In this document: piece by piece, positions 45,071 through 54,278 of the stretch | Layout of the letters: every line of letters begins with the position of its first letter | Position numbering within the stretch: the stretch's first letter is position 1 | From: DASYPP01 sp036006525 | GTDB taxonomy: Bacteria > Gemmatimonadota > Gemmatimonadetes > Gemmatimonadales > GWC2-71-9 | Length of the DNA: 64,000 nucleotides | Assembly (NCBI GenBank): GCA_036006525.1 | Contig: DASYPP010000024.1 | Coordinates: 1 to 64,000, forward strand | Direction of reading: 5' to 3' | Translations under genes and position numbers: made by a program | The notes under the pieces: generated by a model | Seen by the model: only the letters and a program-made list of their open reading frames with translations | What the model was told of the DNA's origin: nothing | The model's database searches: none

Positions 45071-46895
45071 GAAATCCTTCCTCGACCTCCTGGCTGATGG
45101 TCGGGTCCATGTATTCGACGGCGCCATGGGCACCATGCTCTACGGCCGCGGCGTGTTCGTGAACGTCTGCTATGACGAGCTGAACATCCGGCAGCCGGAC
45201 CTGGTGCGCGATATCCACCGCGAGTACGTGAAGGCCGGCGCCGAGGTCATCGAGACCAATACCTTCGGCGCCAACCAGTTCAAGCTGGCCAACTACGGCC
45301 TCGCCGATGAAGTGGAGCGAATCAACTCGGAGGCAGTACGGCTGGCCCGGGAGGCCGCTTCCGGGCGTGCGGTCGTGATGGGCGCCATCGGGCCGCTCGG
45401 CGTCCGCATCGAGCCCTTCGGCGAGACCGCGGTGGTGGAAGCCGTGGCGGCATTCGCGCGCCAGGTCACCGGGATGCTGGACGCCGGGGTCGACGGCTTC
45501 ATCCTGGAGACTTTCAGCGACGTCGAGGAGTTGCGGGCCGCGGTGTCCGCGGTGCGCGGGCTGTCCGACCTGCCGATCGTCGCGCAGATGACGGTGGGGG
45601 AAGACGGCCGCACTCACTATGGCACCGATCCGCTGACGTTCGGCGCGCAGATCAGCGAAATGCCGGTCCAGGTCATCGGGGTGAACTGCTCGGTCGGGCC
45701 GCACGGCGTGCTGGAGGCGGTGGAACAGCTGGCCCGGGTGACCACCCTGCCGATATCGGCGCAGCCCAACGCCGGGCTCCCCCGCGCCGTGGGCGACCGG
45801 AAGATCTACATGGCCTCCCCGGAGTACATGGCCAGCTACTCCCGGCGCATGGTGGAGGCCGGCGCCAAGTTCGTGGGTGGCTGCTGCGGCACTACGCCCG
45901 AGCATATCAGGGCGATGGTGAGCTTCGTCCAGAGCGTCTCGCCCCGGCACACCATGGTCACGACGGCGCCGGAGCTGAGCAAGGGGAGGCCACCGGTTCC
46001 CCTGGCCCAGCGCTCGGCGCTGGGCGCCAAGATCGCCCAGGGGGTCTTCACCACCGCCGTCGAGATCGTGCCTCCCAAGGGAACCGATCCGGAGCCGATG
46101 TTCGTCCAGTGCCGCCAGCTCAAGGCGGCGGGAGTGGACGTGGTGAACGTGCCGGACGGCCCCCGGGCGCAGAGCCGGATGGGCGCCCTCATTTCGGCCC
46201 TGCTGATTCAGCGGGAAGTCGGGATGGAGGCCGTGGTCCATTACTGCTGCCGCGACCGCAACCTTCTTGGCATGCTGTCCGACCTGCTGGGTGCCGCGGC
46301 AGGAGGGCTCCACAACCTGCTGATCATCACGGGTGATCCGCCGAAAATGGGCCCCTACCCCGACGCGACCGCCGTCTTCGATATCGATGCGATCGGCCTG
46401 ACCAACCTGGTGGCACGGCTCAACCAGGGGCTGGATCCCGGGGGCAACGACCTGGGCTGCCCGACCAGCTTCGTCGTCGGGGTGGGGGTGAACCCCACGG
46501 CTCCCGACCAGGATCGCGAGCTTCGCCGTTTTGCCTGGAAGGCCGAGGCCGGGGCGGAATTTGCCGTCACCCAGCCAGTGTTCGATATCGAGCAGTTCGA
46601 CCGCTTTCTCCGCCGGGTGGAGGGCCTCCGGGTCCCGATCGTGGCCGGCATCTGGCCGCTGGTCTCCCTGCGAAACGCGGAATTCCTGGCCAACGAAGTG
46701 CCCGGCGTCAGCGTACCTGACGCGGTGCTGAACCGGATGCGACAGGCGAGTGGCCGGGGCAAGGAAGCCGGGCTGGCGGAGGGAGTCGCCATTGCCCGGG
46801 AAATGCTGGCGGCCGTGCGGGACCGGGTACAGGGTGTGCAGGTGGCGGCACCTCTGGGGAAGGTTCCGGTGGCCATAGAGGTGTTGCAGCGGTGA
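45069..46895 (+). CDS. Bifunctional homocysteine S-methyltransferase / methylenetetrahydrofolate reductase
   Basis: 608-residue fusion. The N-terminal half (1-285) is a homocysteine methyltransferase with zinc Cys in GVNCSVG (about 206) and GGCCGTTP (about 271). The C-terminal half (about 320-600) is a MetF-like TIM barrel (TTAVEIVPPKGTDPEP, NVPDGPRAQSRMG, VHYCCRDRN, LIITGDPPKMG, FAVTQPVFD). It could make methyl-THF for MetH and methylate homocysteine from another donor such as S-methylmethionine. The start codon is the end of the hairpin arm and lacks a normal ribosome site. Confidence 0.95.
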   Translation: MKSFLDLLADGRVHVFDGAMGTMLYGRGVFVNVCYDELNIRQPDLVRDIHREYVKAGAEVIETNTFGANQFKLANYGLADEVERINSEAVRLAREAASGRAVVMGAIGPLGVRIEPFGETAVVEAVAAFARQVTGMLDAGVDGFILETFSDVEELRAAVSAVRGLSDLPIVAQMTVGEDGRTHYGTDPLTFGAQISEMPVQVIGVNCSVGPHGVLEAVEQLARVTTLPISAQPNAGLPRAVGDRKIYMASPEYMASYSRRMVEAGAKFVGGCCGTTPEHIRAMVSFVQSVSPRHTMVTTAPELSKGRPPVPLAQRSALGAKIAQGVFTTAVEIVPPKGTDPEPMFVQCRQLKAAGVDVVNVPDGPRAQSRMGALISALLIQREVGMEAVVHYCCRDRNLLGMLSDLLGAAAGGLHNLLIITGDPPKMGPYPDATAVFDIDAIGLTNLVARLNQGLDPGGNDLGCPTSFVVGVGVNPTAPDQDRELRRFAWKAEAGAEFAVTQPVFDIEQFDRFLRRVEGLRVPIVAGIWPLVSLRNAEFLANEVPGVSVPDAVLNRMRQASGRGKEAGLAEGVAIAREMLAAVRDRVQGVQVAAPLGKVPVAIEVLQR

Positions 46896-46910
46896 TTCTG
46901 CCCGAAATCA

Positions 46911-46939
46911 TTGAGTCTGGCCCCCGCTTCCTGTATACT
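46911..46939 (+). promoter_or_regulatory. Sigma70-type promoter of the acyl-CoA dehydrogenase gene
   Basis: TTGAGT (46911-46916), 17-base spacer, TATACT (46934-46939). Transcription would begin about 55 bases before the ATG at 47001, which has AAGGA upstream. Confidence 0.7.
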
Positions 46940-47000
46940 CACCCCAGTTCGGCCCCCCCTGCTTTGCAGCCGTGACTACAACTCTGGCAAGGAACGCCTG

Positions 47001-48164
47001 ATGCAGGACCTGTCCGCGGCCCCCCGCGCGCTTACGACTCTGTCTGAAGAAGAAGAGCTCTTTCGCGCCACCGTGCATGAATTCGCCGAGACCGAGGTGC
47101 GGCCTTACGTGCACGAGATGGACGAAAAGGGAATCTTCAAGCCGGAGATCATCCAGAAGTTCTTCGAGCTGGGTCTCATGGCCATCGAGATTCCGGAGCA
47201 GTATGGCGGCTCGGATGGGGGGATTTTCCTGTCGGTCCTGGCCATCGAGGAACTGTCCCGGGTGGATGCTGCGGCGGCCATCTACGTGGACGTGCACAAC
47301 ACGCTGGTCAACAATTGCGTGCTGCACTGGGCCACCGATGAGCAGAAGGCCCGGCTCTGTCCGCGGCTCGCGACGGATCTGCTGGGGGCCTACGCGCTTT
47401 CGGAGCCGGGCAGCGGGAGCGATGCGTTCTCGCTGGCCACCCGCGCGGTGCAGAAGGGCGACCACTGGGAGCTGAACGGCCGCAAGATGTGGATCACCAA
47501 CGGGGCGGAAGCCGGGTTCTTCATCGTTTTCGCCACGGTCGATCCTTCCAAAGGCTACAAGGGCATCACCGCGTTCATGGTGGAGCGTGATTTCCCCGGC
47601 TTCTCGGTCGGCAAGCGGGAGCAGAAGCTGGGCATCAAGGCCTCGAGCACTACGGAACTCATTCTCGACAACTGCATGGTGCCTGCGGCCAACCTGCTGG
47701 GCCCGGTAGGCCAGGGTTACAAAGTCTCGATCGAAACCCTGAACGAGGGCCGGATCGGGATTGGCGCCCAGATGATCGGCGTCGCGCGGGGTGCGCTGGA
47801 GTCGGCGATCGTGTACATCAAGGAACGCAAAGCTTTCGGCAAGGCGGTGGCGGAATTCCAGGGCGTGCAGTTCCAGCTGGCCCAGGCAGCCACCGAACTG
47901 GAGGCCGCGCGGTGCATGGTGTATAACGCGGCCCGGCTTCGGGACAGCGGCCAGCCCTTCACCCAGGAGGCGGCGATGGCCAAGCTGTTCGCGTCCCAGG
48001 TGGCGGAGCGGGTGGCCTCCGTGAGTCTCGAATTGTTCGGCGGGTACGGTTACACCAGGGAGTATCCGGCGGAGAAGTTTTATCGTGACGCGAAGATCGG
48101 CACGATCTACGAGGGCACGAGCAACATGCAGCTGCAGACGATCGCTAAATTGCTGCTCAAGTAG
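47001..48164 (+). CDS. Acyl-CoA dehydrogenase (short/medium chain)
   Basis: FAD-dependent dehydrogenase of 387 residues, first step of beta-oxidation or branched-chain amino acid breakdown. The family blocks AYALSEPGSGSDAFSLATRA and WITNGAEAGFFIVFA bind FAD and substrate; the catalytic Glu lies in IGTIYEGTSNMQ near the C-terminus. A frame start at 46911 lies within the promoter and is rejected. Substrate chain length is not determined. Confidence 0.94.
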   Translation: MQDLSAAPRALTTLSEEEELFRATVHEFAETEVRPYVHEMDEKGIFKPEIIQKFFELGLMAIEIPEQYGGSDGGIFLSVLAIEELSRVDAAAAIYVDVHNTLVNNCVLHWATDEQKARLCPRLATDLLGAYALSEPGSGSDAFSLATRAVQKGDHWELNGRKMWITNGAEAGFFIVFATVDPSKGYKGITAFMVERDFPGFSVGKREQKLGIKASSTTELILDNCMVPAANLLGPVGQGYKVSIETLNEGRIGIGAQMIGVARGALESAIVYIKERKAFGKAVAEFQGVQFQLAQAATELEAARCMVYNAARLRDSGQPFTQEAAMAKLFASQVAERVASVSLELFGGYGYTREYPAEKFYRDAKIGTIYEGTSNMQLQTIAKLLLK

Positions 48165-48358
48165 GGGCAATGAGGCGTTCGCGCACTGACTGATCTTTCC
48201 CGCTGTCGAAAACCCGTACAATCAGTATTCCCGTTGCGCGGGCATAACTCACATCGCCATATTGGCTTGCCGCGCTACCTTCAAATCGGTGGTGGGGCCG
48301 GGCGCGGCCTGGGAATTGCACCTTAGCTCTTCCTCGAATTCACCGCAGGATTGGTTCA
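48165..48358. other. Gene-free region before the S13 peptidase
   Basis: About 190 bases. A TACAAT (48217-48222) could be a -10 box but lacks a convincing -35. No gene or repeat element seen. Confidence 0.35.
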
Positions 48359-49873
48359 ATGGCTCGTTGGCTCGCAATCTCAGTCCTGGTCACCTGTGCC
48401 TCGCTCCCCGGCATGCCCGCCGAGTGCCAGACTCTTACGCCCTCTCAACGGGCGGAACTGGCTACCTGGTACCATACCGCGAGTCGGCGCGCACCGGGTG
48501 ACTGGGGAATTGCGATTGCCAACCAACGGGGCGAATTGCTGTGGAGCGTCGAGCCGACGACCAGCCTGATCCCCGCCTCTACCGTTAAGCTGTTCACCAC
48601 CGGGTTCGCCCGGACGGTGCTGGGCGGAGCGGCTCGGCGGTCTACTCGGGTCGTCGGATCCGGGTTCATCGACCCGTTGAGCGGTGAGTGGATGGGTTCC
48701 TGGGCGCTGGAGCTGAACGGCGACCCCTCGCTCGAGAACCCCTCCGGCGCCGGCCCCAGGCTGGTCGACCTCACCGAGCAACTGGCCCAACTGGGCATCC
48801 GCCGTTTGAGTGGGCCGCTCCAGGTCCGGAGCGCCAACGGCCCGGCGCTCGCGACCTATCCAACCGCATGGTCTCACCGGCACTGGGGGCGGCTATTTGC
48901 CCCACTCATCGGCGCGCTCACCATCCATGAAAACGTGGTCTACTTCACGATCCAGCCGGGTCCCCGCGTGGGGAGACCGCCGGAGCTGATCGCGGCCGCG
49001 CCCGAGGGCGTGGGCTCCCTGGTCATCATGCGTGCAAGGACGGTGTCGGGACGGCGGAGCCGGCTCTCGCTGTCCGCTTCCGGCAACGGCGGCTGGGTGG
49101 TCAACGGCACCATCGGTGTGTCGGCCCGCCCGCGCGGCTTCAGCGCGGTGGCTTCGGACCCCAAAGCGGTGCTGGCCCGGGCCTGGGCCAGCGCTCTGCA
49201 GCACGCCGGCATCGAGTGGAACGAGAATCCCCATCCCAACTCCATACTTCCCGGGCCGATCATGACGACCCTGGCCGAGGTGACTTCGCCGGTCCTTGAT
49301 TCGGTGGCCAGTGAAGTGAACCGGCGCAGCCTGAATCTGGGGGCCGAATTGCTGCTCCGGTGGGCAGCTGGAGAGCAGGGACCCGCGCTCATGACCGAAC
49401 ACGTTCGCCTGGTGGCGGGAACCGCCGATGGGCTCCGCCTGGTGGACGGCAGCGGGCTTTCCAACGACGACCGCGCATCGCCACTGACGTTTGTGAACTA
49501 CCTCGCCCGGATTCCGACCACTCCGGGAGGGCGGAATTTTCCCCTGCTGCTCCCCGCGAACGGGGTGGGAACCCTGCGACACCTGAACCGGGGCCTGGGA
49601 CAGGGCGTCGTTCGGGCCAAGACCGGGACCCTGGGGCAGGTATCTAACGTGACCGGCTACCTGGGACGCCCGGACGGCGTGCTGATCGTCTCGGTGATGT
49701 ACAACGGCGGCCGGCCTTCCACCGCCCGCCTCCTGCAGTGGAAACTGTTCCAGCTGCTCGGCGCCGACGGCGCCGCCATCCCGGAAGACATCCTCACCCC
49801 GGATGCCCAGTTGGGCGGGTCGGATGAGTCCGCGGCTGCCACTCCCGCCATTCCCGCCGACAGCAGCAAATAA
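48359..49873 (+). CDS. D-alanyl-D-alanine carboxypeptidase/endopeptidase, S13 (DacB/PBP4-like)
   Basis: Periplasmic penicillin-binding protein of 504 residues acting on peptidoglycan peptides. A signal peptide (ends near PAECQ) precedes the S13 domain. The active-site motifs are all present: SxxK in PASTVKLF (Ser about 73), SxN in GSGLSND (about 365) and KTG in RAKTGTL (about 421). The typical S13 insertion lies between the first and second motifs. The C-terminus is a Ser/Ala-rich tail. Confidence 0.93.
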   Translation: MARWLAISVLVTCASLPGMPAECQTLTPSQRAELATWYHTASRRAPGDWGIAIANQRGELLWSVEPTTSLIPASTVKLFTTGFARTVLGGAARRSTRVVGSGFIDPLSGEWMGSWALELNGDPSLENPSGAGPRLVDLTEQLAQLGIRRLSGPLQVRSANGPALATYPTAWSHRHWGRLFAPLIGALTIHENVVYFTIQPGPRVGRPPELIAAAPEGVGSLVIMRARTVSGRRSRLSLSASGNGGWVVNGTIGVSARPRGFSAVASDPKAVLARAWASALQHAGIEWNENPHPNSILPGPIMTTLAEVTSPVLDSVASEVNRRSLNLGAELLLRWAAGEQGPALMTEHVRLVAGTADGLRLVDGSGLSNDDRASPLTFVNYLARIPTTPGGRNFPLLLPANGVGTLRHLNRGLGQGVVRAKTGTLGQVSNVTGYLGRPDGVLIVSVMYNGGRPSTARLLQWKLFQLLGADGAAIPEDILTPDAQLGGSDESAAATPAIPADSSK

Positions 49874-49880
49874 CAAATAG

Positions 49881-49973
49881 CTCATAGCGTATGGCGTATG
49901 GCAGATAGCAACCCCATCGTCGCTGCTTCAAGTCCATTCCCATCAGTTGCCATAAGCCATAAGCCATCCGCCC
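49881..49973. repeat. Inverted-pair tandem repeat, unit near GTATGGC
   Basis: Left arm 49881-49912 (CTCATAGCGTATGGCGTATG..) pairs with right arm 49947-49973 (GTTGCCATAAGCCATAAGCC..). It lies between two plus-strand genes. Confidence 0.9.
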
Positions 49974-49988
49974 TGGTGTTAGATTGAG

Positions 49989-50390
49989 ATGTCTCCGCTG
50001 GGAGCACTAATGCGATTGCCGGTCCGGTCCGCCGCCATCACCACTCTCGTCTTCATCGTGTACTTCATTGCGGGCTCCCTGATCGCGGACAGCCTGCGCT
50101 TCCCCTACGGTTATGTCAGCGTCGGCGCCCTGCTCTTGTTCGGCTGGGCAGGTTTCCATTTCAGCCGGGTGTCGGGCGTGATTTCTTCGGCGCTGGCCAC
50201 TGGTGTCGCGGCCCTGATTTCGGCGCTGGCCACCTGGGTGTTGCTCGGCCTCATGGGCCCCAACAGCCCGGCAGCGAAGCCCGATGCCGTGGCTGAAGTC
50301 CTGGTTACCATGACGCTGGCGGCGATCGCACTGGGCGCGCTGGGCGCCGGCCTCGCCCACCTGGGACACGGGAGCAGTCGTGCGGCTTGA
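49989..50390 (+). CDS. Small integral membrane protein of unknown function
   Basis: 133 residues, four predicted membrane helices (ITTLVFIVYFIAGSLIA, VSVGALLLFGWAGFHF, GVISSALATGVAALISALATWVLLGL, LVTMTLAAIALGALGAGLAHL). No family is recognised. The ATG follows TTGAGATG; ATG 50010 is an alternative start. It is convergent with the aminotransferase gene. Confidence 0.68.
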   Translation: MSPLGALMRLPVRSAAITTLVFIVYFIAGSLIADSLRFPYGYVSVGALLLFGWAGFHFSRVSGVISSALATGVAALISALATWVLLGLMGPNSPAAKPDAVAEVLVTMTLAAIALGALGAGLAHLGHGSSRAA

Positions 50391-50412
50391 GCGAATTCGT
50401 AGTGGCAGATAA

Positions 50413-50477
50413 CGGTTCAATCCCCTCAATCACTCAATCCCTTCAATTCCGTCAATCCCTTCAATCCCTTCAATCTC
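50413..50477. repeat. One-armed tandem repeat, unit near CAATCCCTT
   Basis: About seven imperfect copies of TCAATCCCT in a row with no complementary arm nearby. It encodes the final residues and stop of the aminotransferase on the minus strand (repeated LKGL). This is the only clear tandem array here without a partner. Confidence 0.88.
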
Positions 50478-51604
50478 CTGCCCGCTTCCTCCAGCATGTC
50501 TCCGGTCTTACAGAACGCGAAGCGCACGATGTTCCGTCCCATGCCGGGCTCGCTGTAGAAGCTGGAGCCGGGTACCGGCGCGACCCCGACCTCGCGAGTC
50601 AGCCAGTGACTGAACTCGACGTCGTCCTTGCTGCTCAAGCCGGAGAAGTCGGCCAGGACGTAGTACGCGCCTTCGGGCGGGGTGATCCTGAAACCGGCCT
50701 GGGCCAGCGCTCCGCAGAGGAGGTCGCGCCGGGCCCGGTAATCTTCCGAGAGATTCCGGTAGAACTCGGGGCCTGACGATTCGAGCGCGACGGCAACCGC
50801 CTCCTGCAGCGGGGCGGGCGAACCCACGGTGAGAAAGTCGTGCACCTTGCGGATCGCGTCCGTGGTCCGGGGCGGCGCGATGATCCAGCCGACCCGCCAT
50901 CCAGTCACGCTGAACGTTTTGGAAGCGCCACTGATCGTGATGGTCCGCTCCCGCATCCCCGGCAGGGCGGCGATCGGAATGTGGGGACCGGTGTAGCGGA
51001 TGTGCTCGTAGATCTCGTCGGTGACGGCGTACGCATCATGTTTCCGGCACAGCTCGGCGATGCCCTCGAGCTCCGGCCGGGTGAATACCCGGCCGGTCGG
51101 ATTGTTGGGCGTGTTGACGATGATGGCCCGGGTCCGGGGCGAGAAGGCGCGGGCCACGCGGTCCAGGTCGAGCGGCTCTCCCGGCTGCAGCGGCACGTAC
51201 ACCGGTTTCGCATCGCAGAGCACCGCGTCGGGGCCATAGTTCTCGTAGAACGGCTCTGGCACGATCACTTCGTCCCCCGGGTCCACGATCGCCATGAGCG
51301 TGGCGGCCATCGCCTCGGTGGCGCCGCAGGTGATGGTGATTTCCCGCTCCGGGTCGACCGTCATGCCGTACCACTCCTGGTACTTCGCGGTCAGCGCATC
51401 GCGCAGCCGCTTGGCGCCCCAGGTGATGGCGTACTGGTTGATATCGGCCGCGATCGCCCGGGCCGCGGCGTCTTTCAGGACCTGAGGGGTAGGGAAATTC
51501 GGAAAGCCCTGCGCCAGGTTGATCGCGTCGTGCTCCCGGGCCAGCCGAGTCATTCCACGGATCACCGATTCGGTGAACGTCAGGGTGCGTCGGGCGACAT
51601 GCAT
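50426..51604 (-). CDS. Class I/II pyridoxal-phosphate aminotransferase
   Basis: PLP aminotransferase of 392 residues, fold type I. The Schiff-base Lys is in TISGASKTFSVTGWRVGW; the phosphate and cofactor contacts appear in CGATEAMAATLM, NTPNNPTGRVF and VTDEIYEHI. It resembles methionine/kynurenine-type aminotransferases (YbdL/CCBL class). The C-terminus LKGLKGLTELKGLSD is encoded by a tandem repeat and is probably an added tail; the domain ends at EEAGRRL. Exact substrate unknown. Confidence 0.92.
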   Translation of the reverse strand: MHVARRTLTFTESVIRGMTRLAREHDAINLAQGFPNFPTPQVLKDAAARAIAADINQYAITWGAKRLRDALTAKYQEWYGMTVDPEREITITCGATEAMAATLMAIVDPGDEVIVPEPFYENYGPDAVLCDAKPVYVPLQPGEPLDLDRVARAFSPRTRAIIVNTPNNPTGRVFTRPELEGIAELCRKHDAYAVTDEIYEHIRYTGPHIPIAALPGMRERTITISGASKTFSVTGWRVGWIIAPPRTTDAIRKVHDFLTVGSPAPLQEAVAVALESSGPEFYRNLSEDYRARRDLLCGALAQAGFRITPPEGAYYVLADFSGLSSKDDVEFSHWLTREVGVAPVPGSSFYSEPGMGRNIVRFAFCKTGDMLEEAGRRLKGLKGLTELKGLSD

Positions 51605-51639
51605 TAGTTCAAGGCCGGGTGATGGATCCGCAATCTAAG

Positions 51640-51808
51640 AAGAGGACGGTAAGACGGTAAGACGGTAGGACGGTAGGACGGTAAAGAGTTGGCAATGTCA
51701 CCCCAAATGAAATGAAGGACCCCCTCAGCATTGAGAGGATCCTTCGCGCTACTGGGAGGACGGGCTGAAGAACTTACCGTCCTACCGTCTTACCGTCCTA
51801 CCGTCTTA
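51640..51808. repeat. Inverted-pair tandem repeat, unit GACGGTAAGACGGTAG
   Basis: Left arm about 51640-51686 and right arm 51771-51808 are complementary arrays of GACGGTA. The spacer of about 85 bases contains its own small stem (GGACCCCCTC/GAGAGGATCC). It lies between two minus-strand genes and ends one base before the downstream gene's stop. Confidence 0.94.
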
Positions 51809-52030
51809 TCAGCTGCTACGGCGATTTCCCGTGAAGACCAGCACGACTCCCGCGGCGATCGCGATGCCGCCCAGGATCGGAGCGATCGGCACGTGCTTCG
51901 TGTCCTTGGTGGTGATGTCGATCGGGCCCAGGTCGTGAGTCTCCGTCTTGGTGAAGTTGAAGCCCTTGGTGACCAGGGAGACAGCGCCCAGGATGATCAG
52001 GATGATGCCGAAGATAGCCGCGGGTTTCAT
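51809..52030 (-). CDS. Small membrane protein, two helices, unknown function
   Basis: 73 residues: helix (AIFGIILIILGAVSLVT), polar loop (KGFNFTKTETHDLGPIDITTKDTKHVP), helix (IAPILGGIAIAAGVVLVFTG) and a basic end. Similar short proteins are seen in many Gram-negative genomes without a known role. The open frame goes to 52171, but the ATG at 52030 has AAAGGCGA upstream and starts the first helix. Its stop abuts the repeat element. Confidence 0.7.
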   Translation of the reverse strand: MKPAAIFGIILIILGAVSLVTKGFNFTKTETHDLGPIDITTKDTKHVPIAPILGGIAIAAGVVLVFTGNRRSS

Positions 52031-52268
52031 AGGCTTCGCCTTTCGAGTCTTTCGGACGTGGATACGCTCATGACCAACCGGGAACTTGATGTGATGCCCG
52101 GAAACCGCCATCCGCACTCTCGTGCCCATTCTGGGGTACCACCCTTTCACCTGCAGCAGGCGCGCGAACACCGGGAACCACCGCGCGCGGCAGAGACAGT
52201 CTGGCAGAGATGGGGCGATTGCACCGTGACAGCTGTCACCATGTGTGATAGGTCACTAGGTTCCCGCC

Positions 52269-53150
52269 ATGATTCGCGTGGTTTCGCTGCTCCCCGCCGG
52301 GACCGAGATCGTAGCCACCCTCGGCGCCGCGACATCGCTGGTCGGCATTTCCCACGAATGCGACTACCCGGCCGAGGTGCTGGGACTTCCCCGGGTCACG
52401 GCGACGCCAATCGACTCGGGCTGGCCCAGTGGGAAGATCGACGCCGCGGTGCGCGAGCTGGGCCGGCTGAGCCGGCCGGTGGTCATGGTGAATGCGGAGC
52501 AGATCCGGCGGCTGGCCCCGGACCTGGTTATCAGCCAGACTCTCTGCGAGGTGTGCGCAGTCGCCGATGGTGAAGTGCACCGCCTGGTGAACGTCCTGAG
52601 CCCGGCTCCCCGTGTCGTGTCGCTCAATGCCGGAGACCTGGCCGGAATCTGGAACGACATCGAAGCGGTCGGCGCCGAGCTGGACCTCAAGGACGAGGCG
52701 CAGGAGCTGAACCTCGGTCTTCAGTACCGGCTGCGCCGGCTGGCGCGGCAGAGCGGAAATTCCCCGCGGCCCCGGGTGCTGACCATCGAGTGGCTCGACC
52801 CGCTCTTTACCGCGGGCCACTGGATCCCGGAGTTGATTCATATCGCCGGGGGCCAGGACGCGGCGTCCCGGCCGGGCGAGCATTCGCGGCGGCTCACCTG
52901 GGCGGAGGCGGGCCGGTGCCGTCCCGATGTGATCGTGGTAATGCTGTGCGGATTTGGCCTGGAACGCTCGCTCCGGGAGCTGAAGCGGTTGACCGACGAC
53001 CAGCTCGGATGGCCCGGCTCGGTGCCGGTCTGGGTCCTCGACGGCAATGCCTACACCTCGCGAGCGGGGCCCCGGGTGGTGGACGGCGCAGACCTGATGC
53101 ATCTTGCCTTGCGGAACATCGAAACCGAAGGAATCGTCCGCTACCGCTGA
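52269..53150 (+). CDS. Cobalamin-binding / BtuF-like periplasmic-binding-fold protein, no signal peptide
   Basis: 293 residues of the helical-backbone binding-protein fold. It opens with VVSLLPAGTEIVATLGAATSLVGISHECDYP and has ISQTLCEVCAV, LTIEWLDPLFTAGHWIPELIHIAGG and a final helix, as in BtuF and related proteins. No signal peptide or lipobox is visible, so it would stay cytosolic. Cytosolic BtuF-like proteins are often labelled cobalamin-binding, and the B12-dependent MetH of this genome makes B12 handling reasonable. The ligand is not proven. Confidence 0.82.
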   Translation: MIRVVSLLPAGTEIVATLGAATSLVGISHECDYPAEVLGLPRVTATPIDSGWPSGKIDAAVRELGRLSRPVVMVNAEQIRRLAPDLVISQTLCEVCAVADGEVHRLVNVLSPAPRVVSLNAGDLAGIWNDIEAVGAELDLKDEAQELNLGLQYRLRRLARQSGNSPRPRVLTIEWLDPLFTAGHWIPELIHIAGGQDAASRPGEHSRRLTWAEAGRCRPDVIVVMLCGFGLERSLRELKRLTDDQLGWPGSVPVWVLDGNAYTSRAGPRVVDGADLMHLALRNIETEGIVRYR

Positions 53151-53171
53151 AGGCTTCCCATACCTCGACCC

Positions 53172-54236
53172 ATGACCATCTCACTGGCTTTTCTCAAGGA
53201 ACTGCTCGATGCCCCTGGACCGTCCGGTTTCGAAGGGGCGCCGGCCAGGATCTGGCGGCGCGAAGCCCAGACCTTCGCGGACGAAGTCCGGCCCGATGCG
53301 GGCGGGAATTCCTACGCGACCCTGAACCCCGGGAAGCGGCCCCGGCTGATGCTGGCGGGCCACATCGATGAAATCGGAGTCATGGTCACCCACGTCGACG
53401 ATGATGGCTTCGTGTACTTCGACACCATCGGCGGGTGGGATTCCCAGGTATTCGTCGGGCAGCGGGTCGTCATGCTGGGCCGCGGAGGCCCGGTGGCCGG
53501 AGTGATCGGGAAGCGGGCGATTCACCTGATCGAGAAGGAAGACCGGGAAAAGATCTCCAAGGTGACCGATCTCTGGATCGACATCGGCGCAGCCAACCGG
53601 GCCGAAGCCTTCGAGCGGATCCGGGTGGGGGACGCCGGAGTCCTGGCCGCGACGGTGCAGGAATTTCCCGGTGGCAGGCTGGTCAGCCGCAGCATGGACA
53701 ACCGGATCGGCGCCTGCGTGGTGCTGGAAGCGCTCCGCCTCCTGTCCAATGGAAGGCCGGCCGCCAGCGTGACGGCGGTGGCCACCGCCCAGGAGGAGAT
53801 CGCCTACACCGGCGGCGGAGCCCGCACCTCGGCCACCGACCTGGAGGCGGACGTCGCCATCGTGGTGGATGTCACCCACGCCACGGATTGCCCGGGGATC
53901 GAGAAGAAACAGCACGGCGACGTGAAGCTGGGAGGGGGACCGGTGCTCGCCCGCGGCTCGGCGATAAACCCGGTGGTTTTCAACCTGCTCCAGGAGACGG
54001 CCGAGGCGGAGAAGATTCCGTATACCATCCAGGCGGCGCCGCGGGTGACCGGAACCGACGCGGATTCGATCTTCACCGTGCACCGGGGGATCGCCACCGG
54101 CCTGGTGTCGGTGCCGCTACGCTATATGCATAGTCCGAACGAAATGGTTGCGACCGGAGATATCGAGTTGGCTGCGAAGCTGCTGGCGGGATTTGCCCGG
54201 CGGATCAAAGAGGGGACCAGCTTTATTCAGGAGTAG
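53172..54236 (+). CDS. M42 family metallopeptidase (glutamyl/tetrahedral aminopeptidase)
   Basis: Cytosolic dinuclear aminopeptidase of 354 residues. Metal ligands and catalytic residues: His-x-Asp in AGHIDEIG (about 62), Asp in RSMDNRIG, Glu-Glu in ATAQEEIAYTGG, Asp in VVDVTHATD and His in RYMHSPNE. M42 enzymes form large tetrahedral particles that finish degradation of peptides. It lies 22 bases after the BtuF-like gene. Its stop is inside a short hairpin. Confidence 0.94.
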   Translation: MTISLAFLKELLDAPGPSGFEGAPARIWRREAQTFADEVRPDAGGNSYATLNPGKRPRLMLAGHIDEIGVMVTHVDDDGFVYFDTIGGWDSQVFVGQRVVMLGRGGPVAGVIGKRAIHLIEKEDREKISKVTDLWIDIGAANRAEAFERIRVGDAGVLAATVQEFPGGRLVSRSMDNRIGACVVLEALRLLSNGRPAASVTAVATAQEEIAYTGGGARTSATDLEADVAIVVDVTHATDCPGIEKKQHGDVKLGGGPVLARGSAINPVVFNLLQETAEAEKIPYTIQAAPRVTGTDADSIFTVHRGIATGLVSVPLRYMHSPNEMVATGDIELAAKLLAGFARRIKEGTSFIQE

Positions 54237-54278
54237 GGGTCGATCTGTAGGAGTCGATCTAAGATCGACCCCTACAGT
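54234..54278. repeat. Short inverted pair, GTCGATCT, between convergent genes
   Basis: TAGGGGTCGATCT (54234-54246) is repeated as its complement AGATCGACCCCTA (54261-54273), with a second copy GTAGGAGTCGATCT between. The M42 stop (54234-54236) and the HEAT-protein stop (54272-54274) are both in the arms. Confidence 0.93.

Noticed and set aside
50413..50477. CRISPR-like array
   Set aside because: Units are about 9 bases, imperfect and without spacers; no cas genes in the window. The other tandem arms are rejected likewise.
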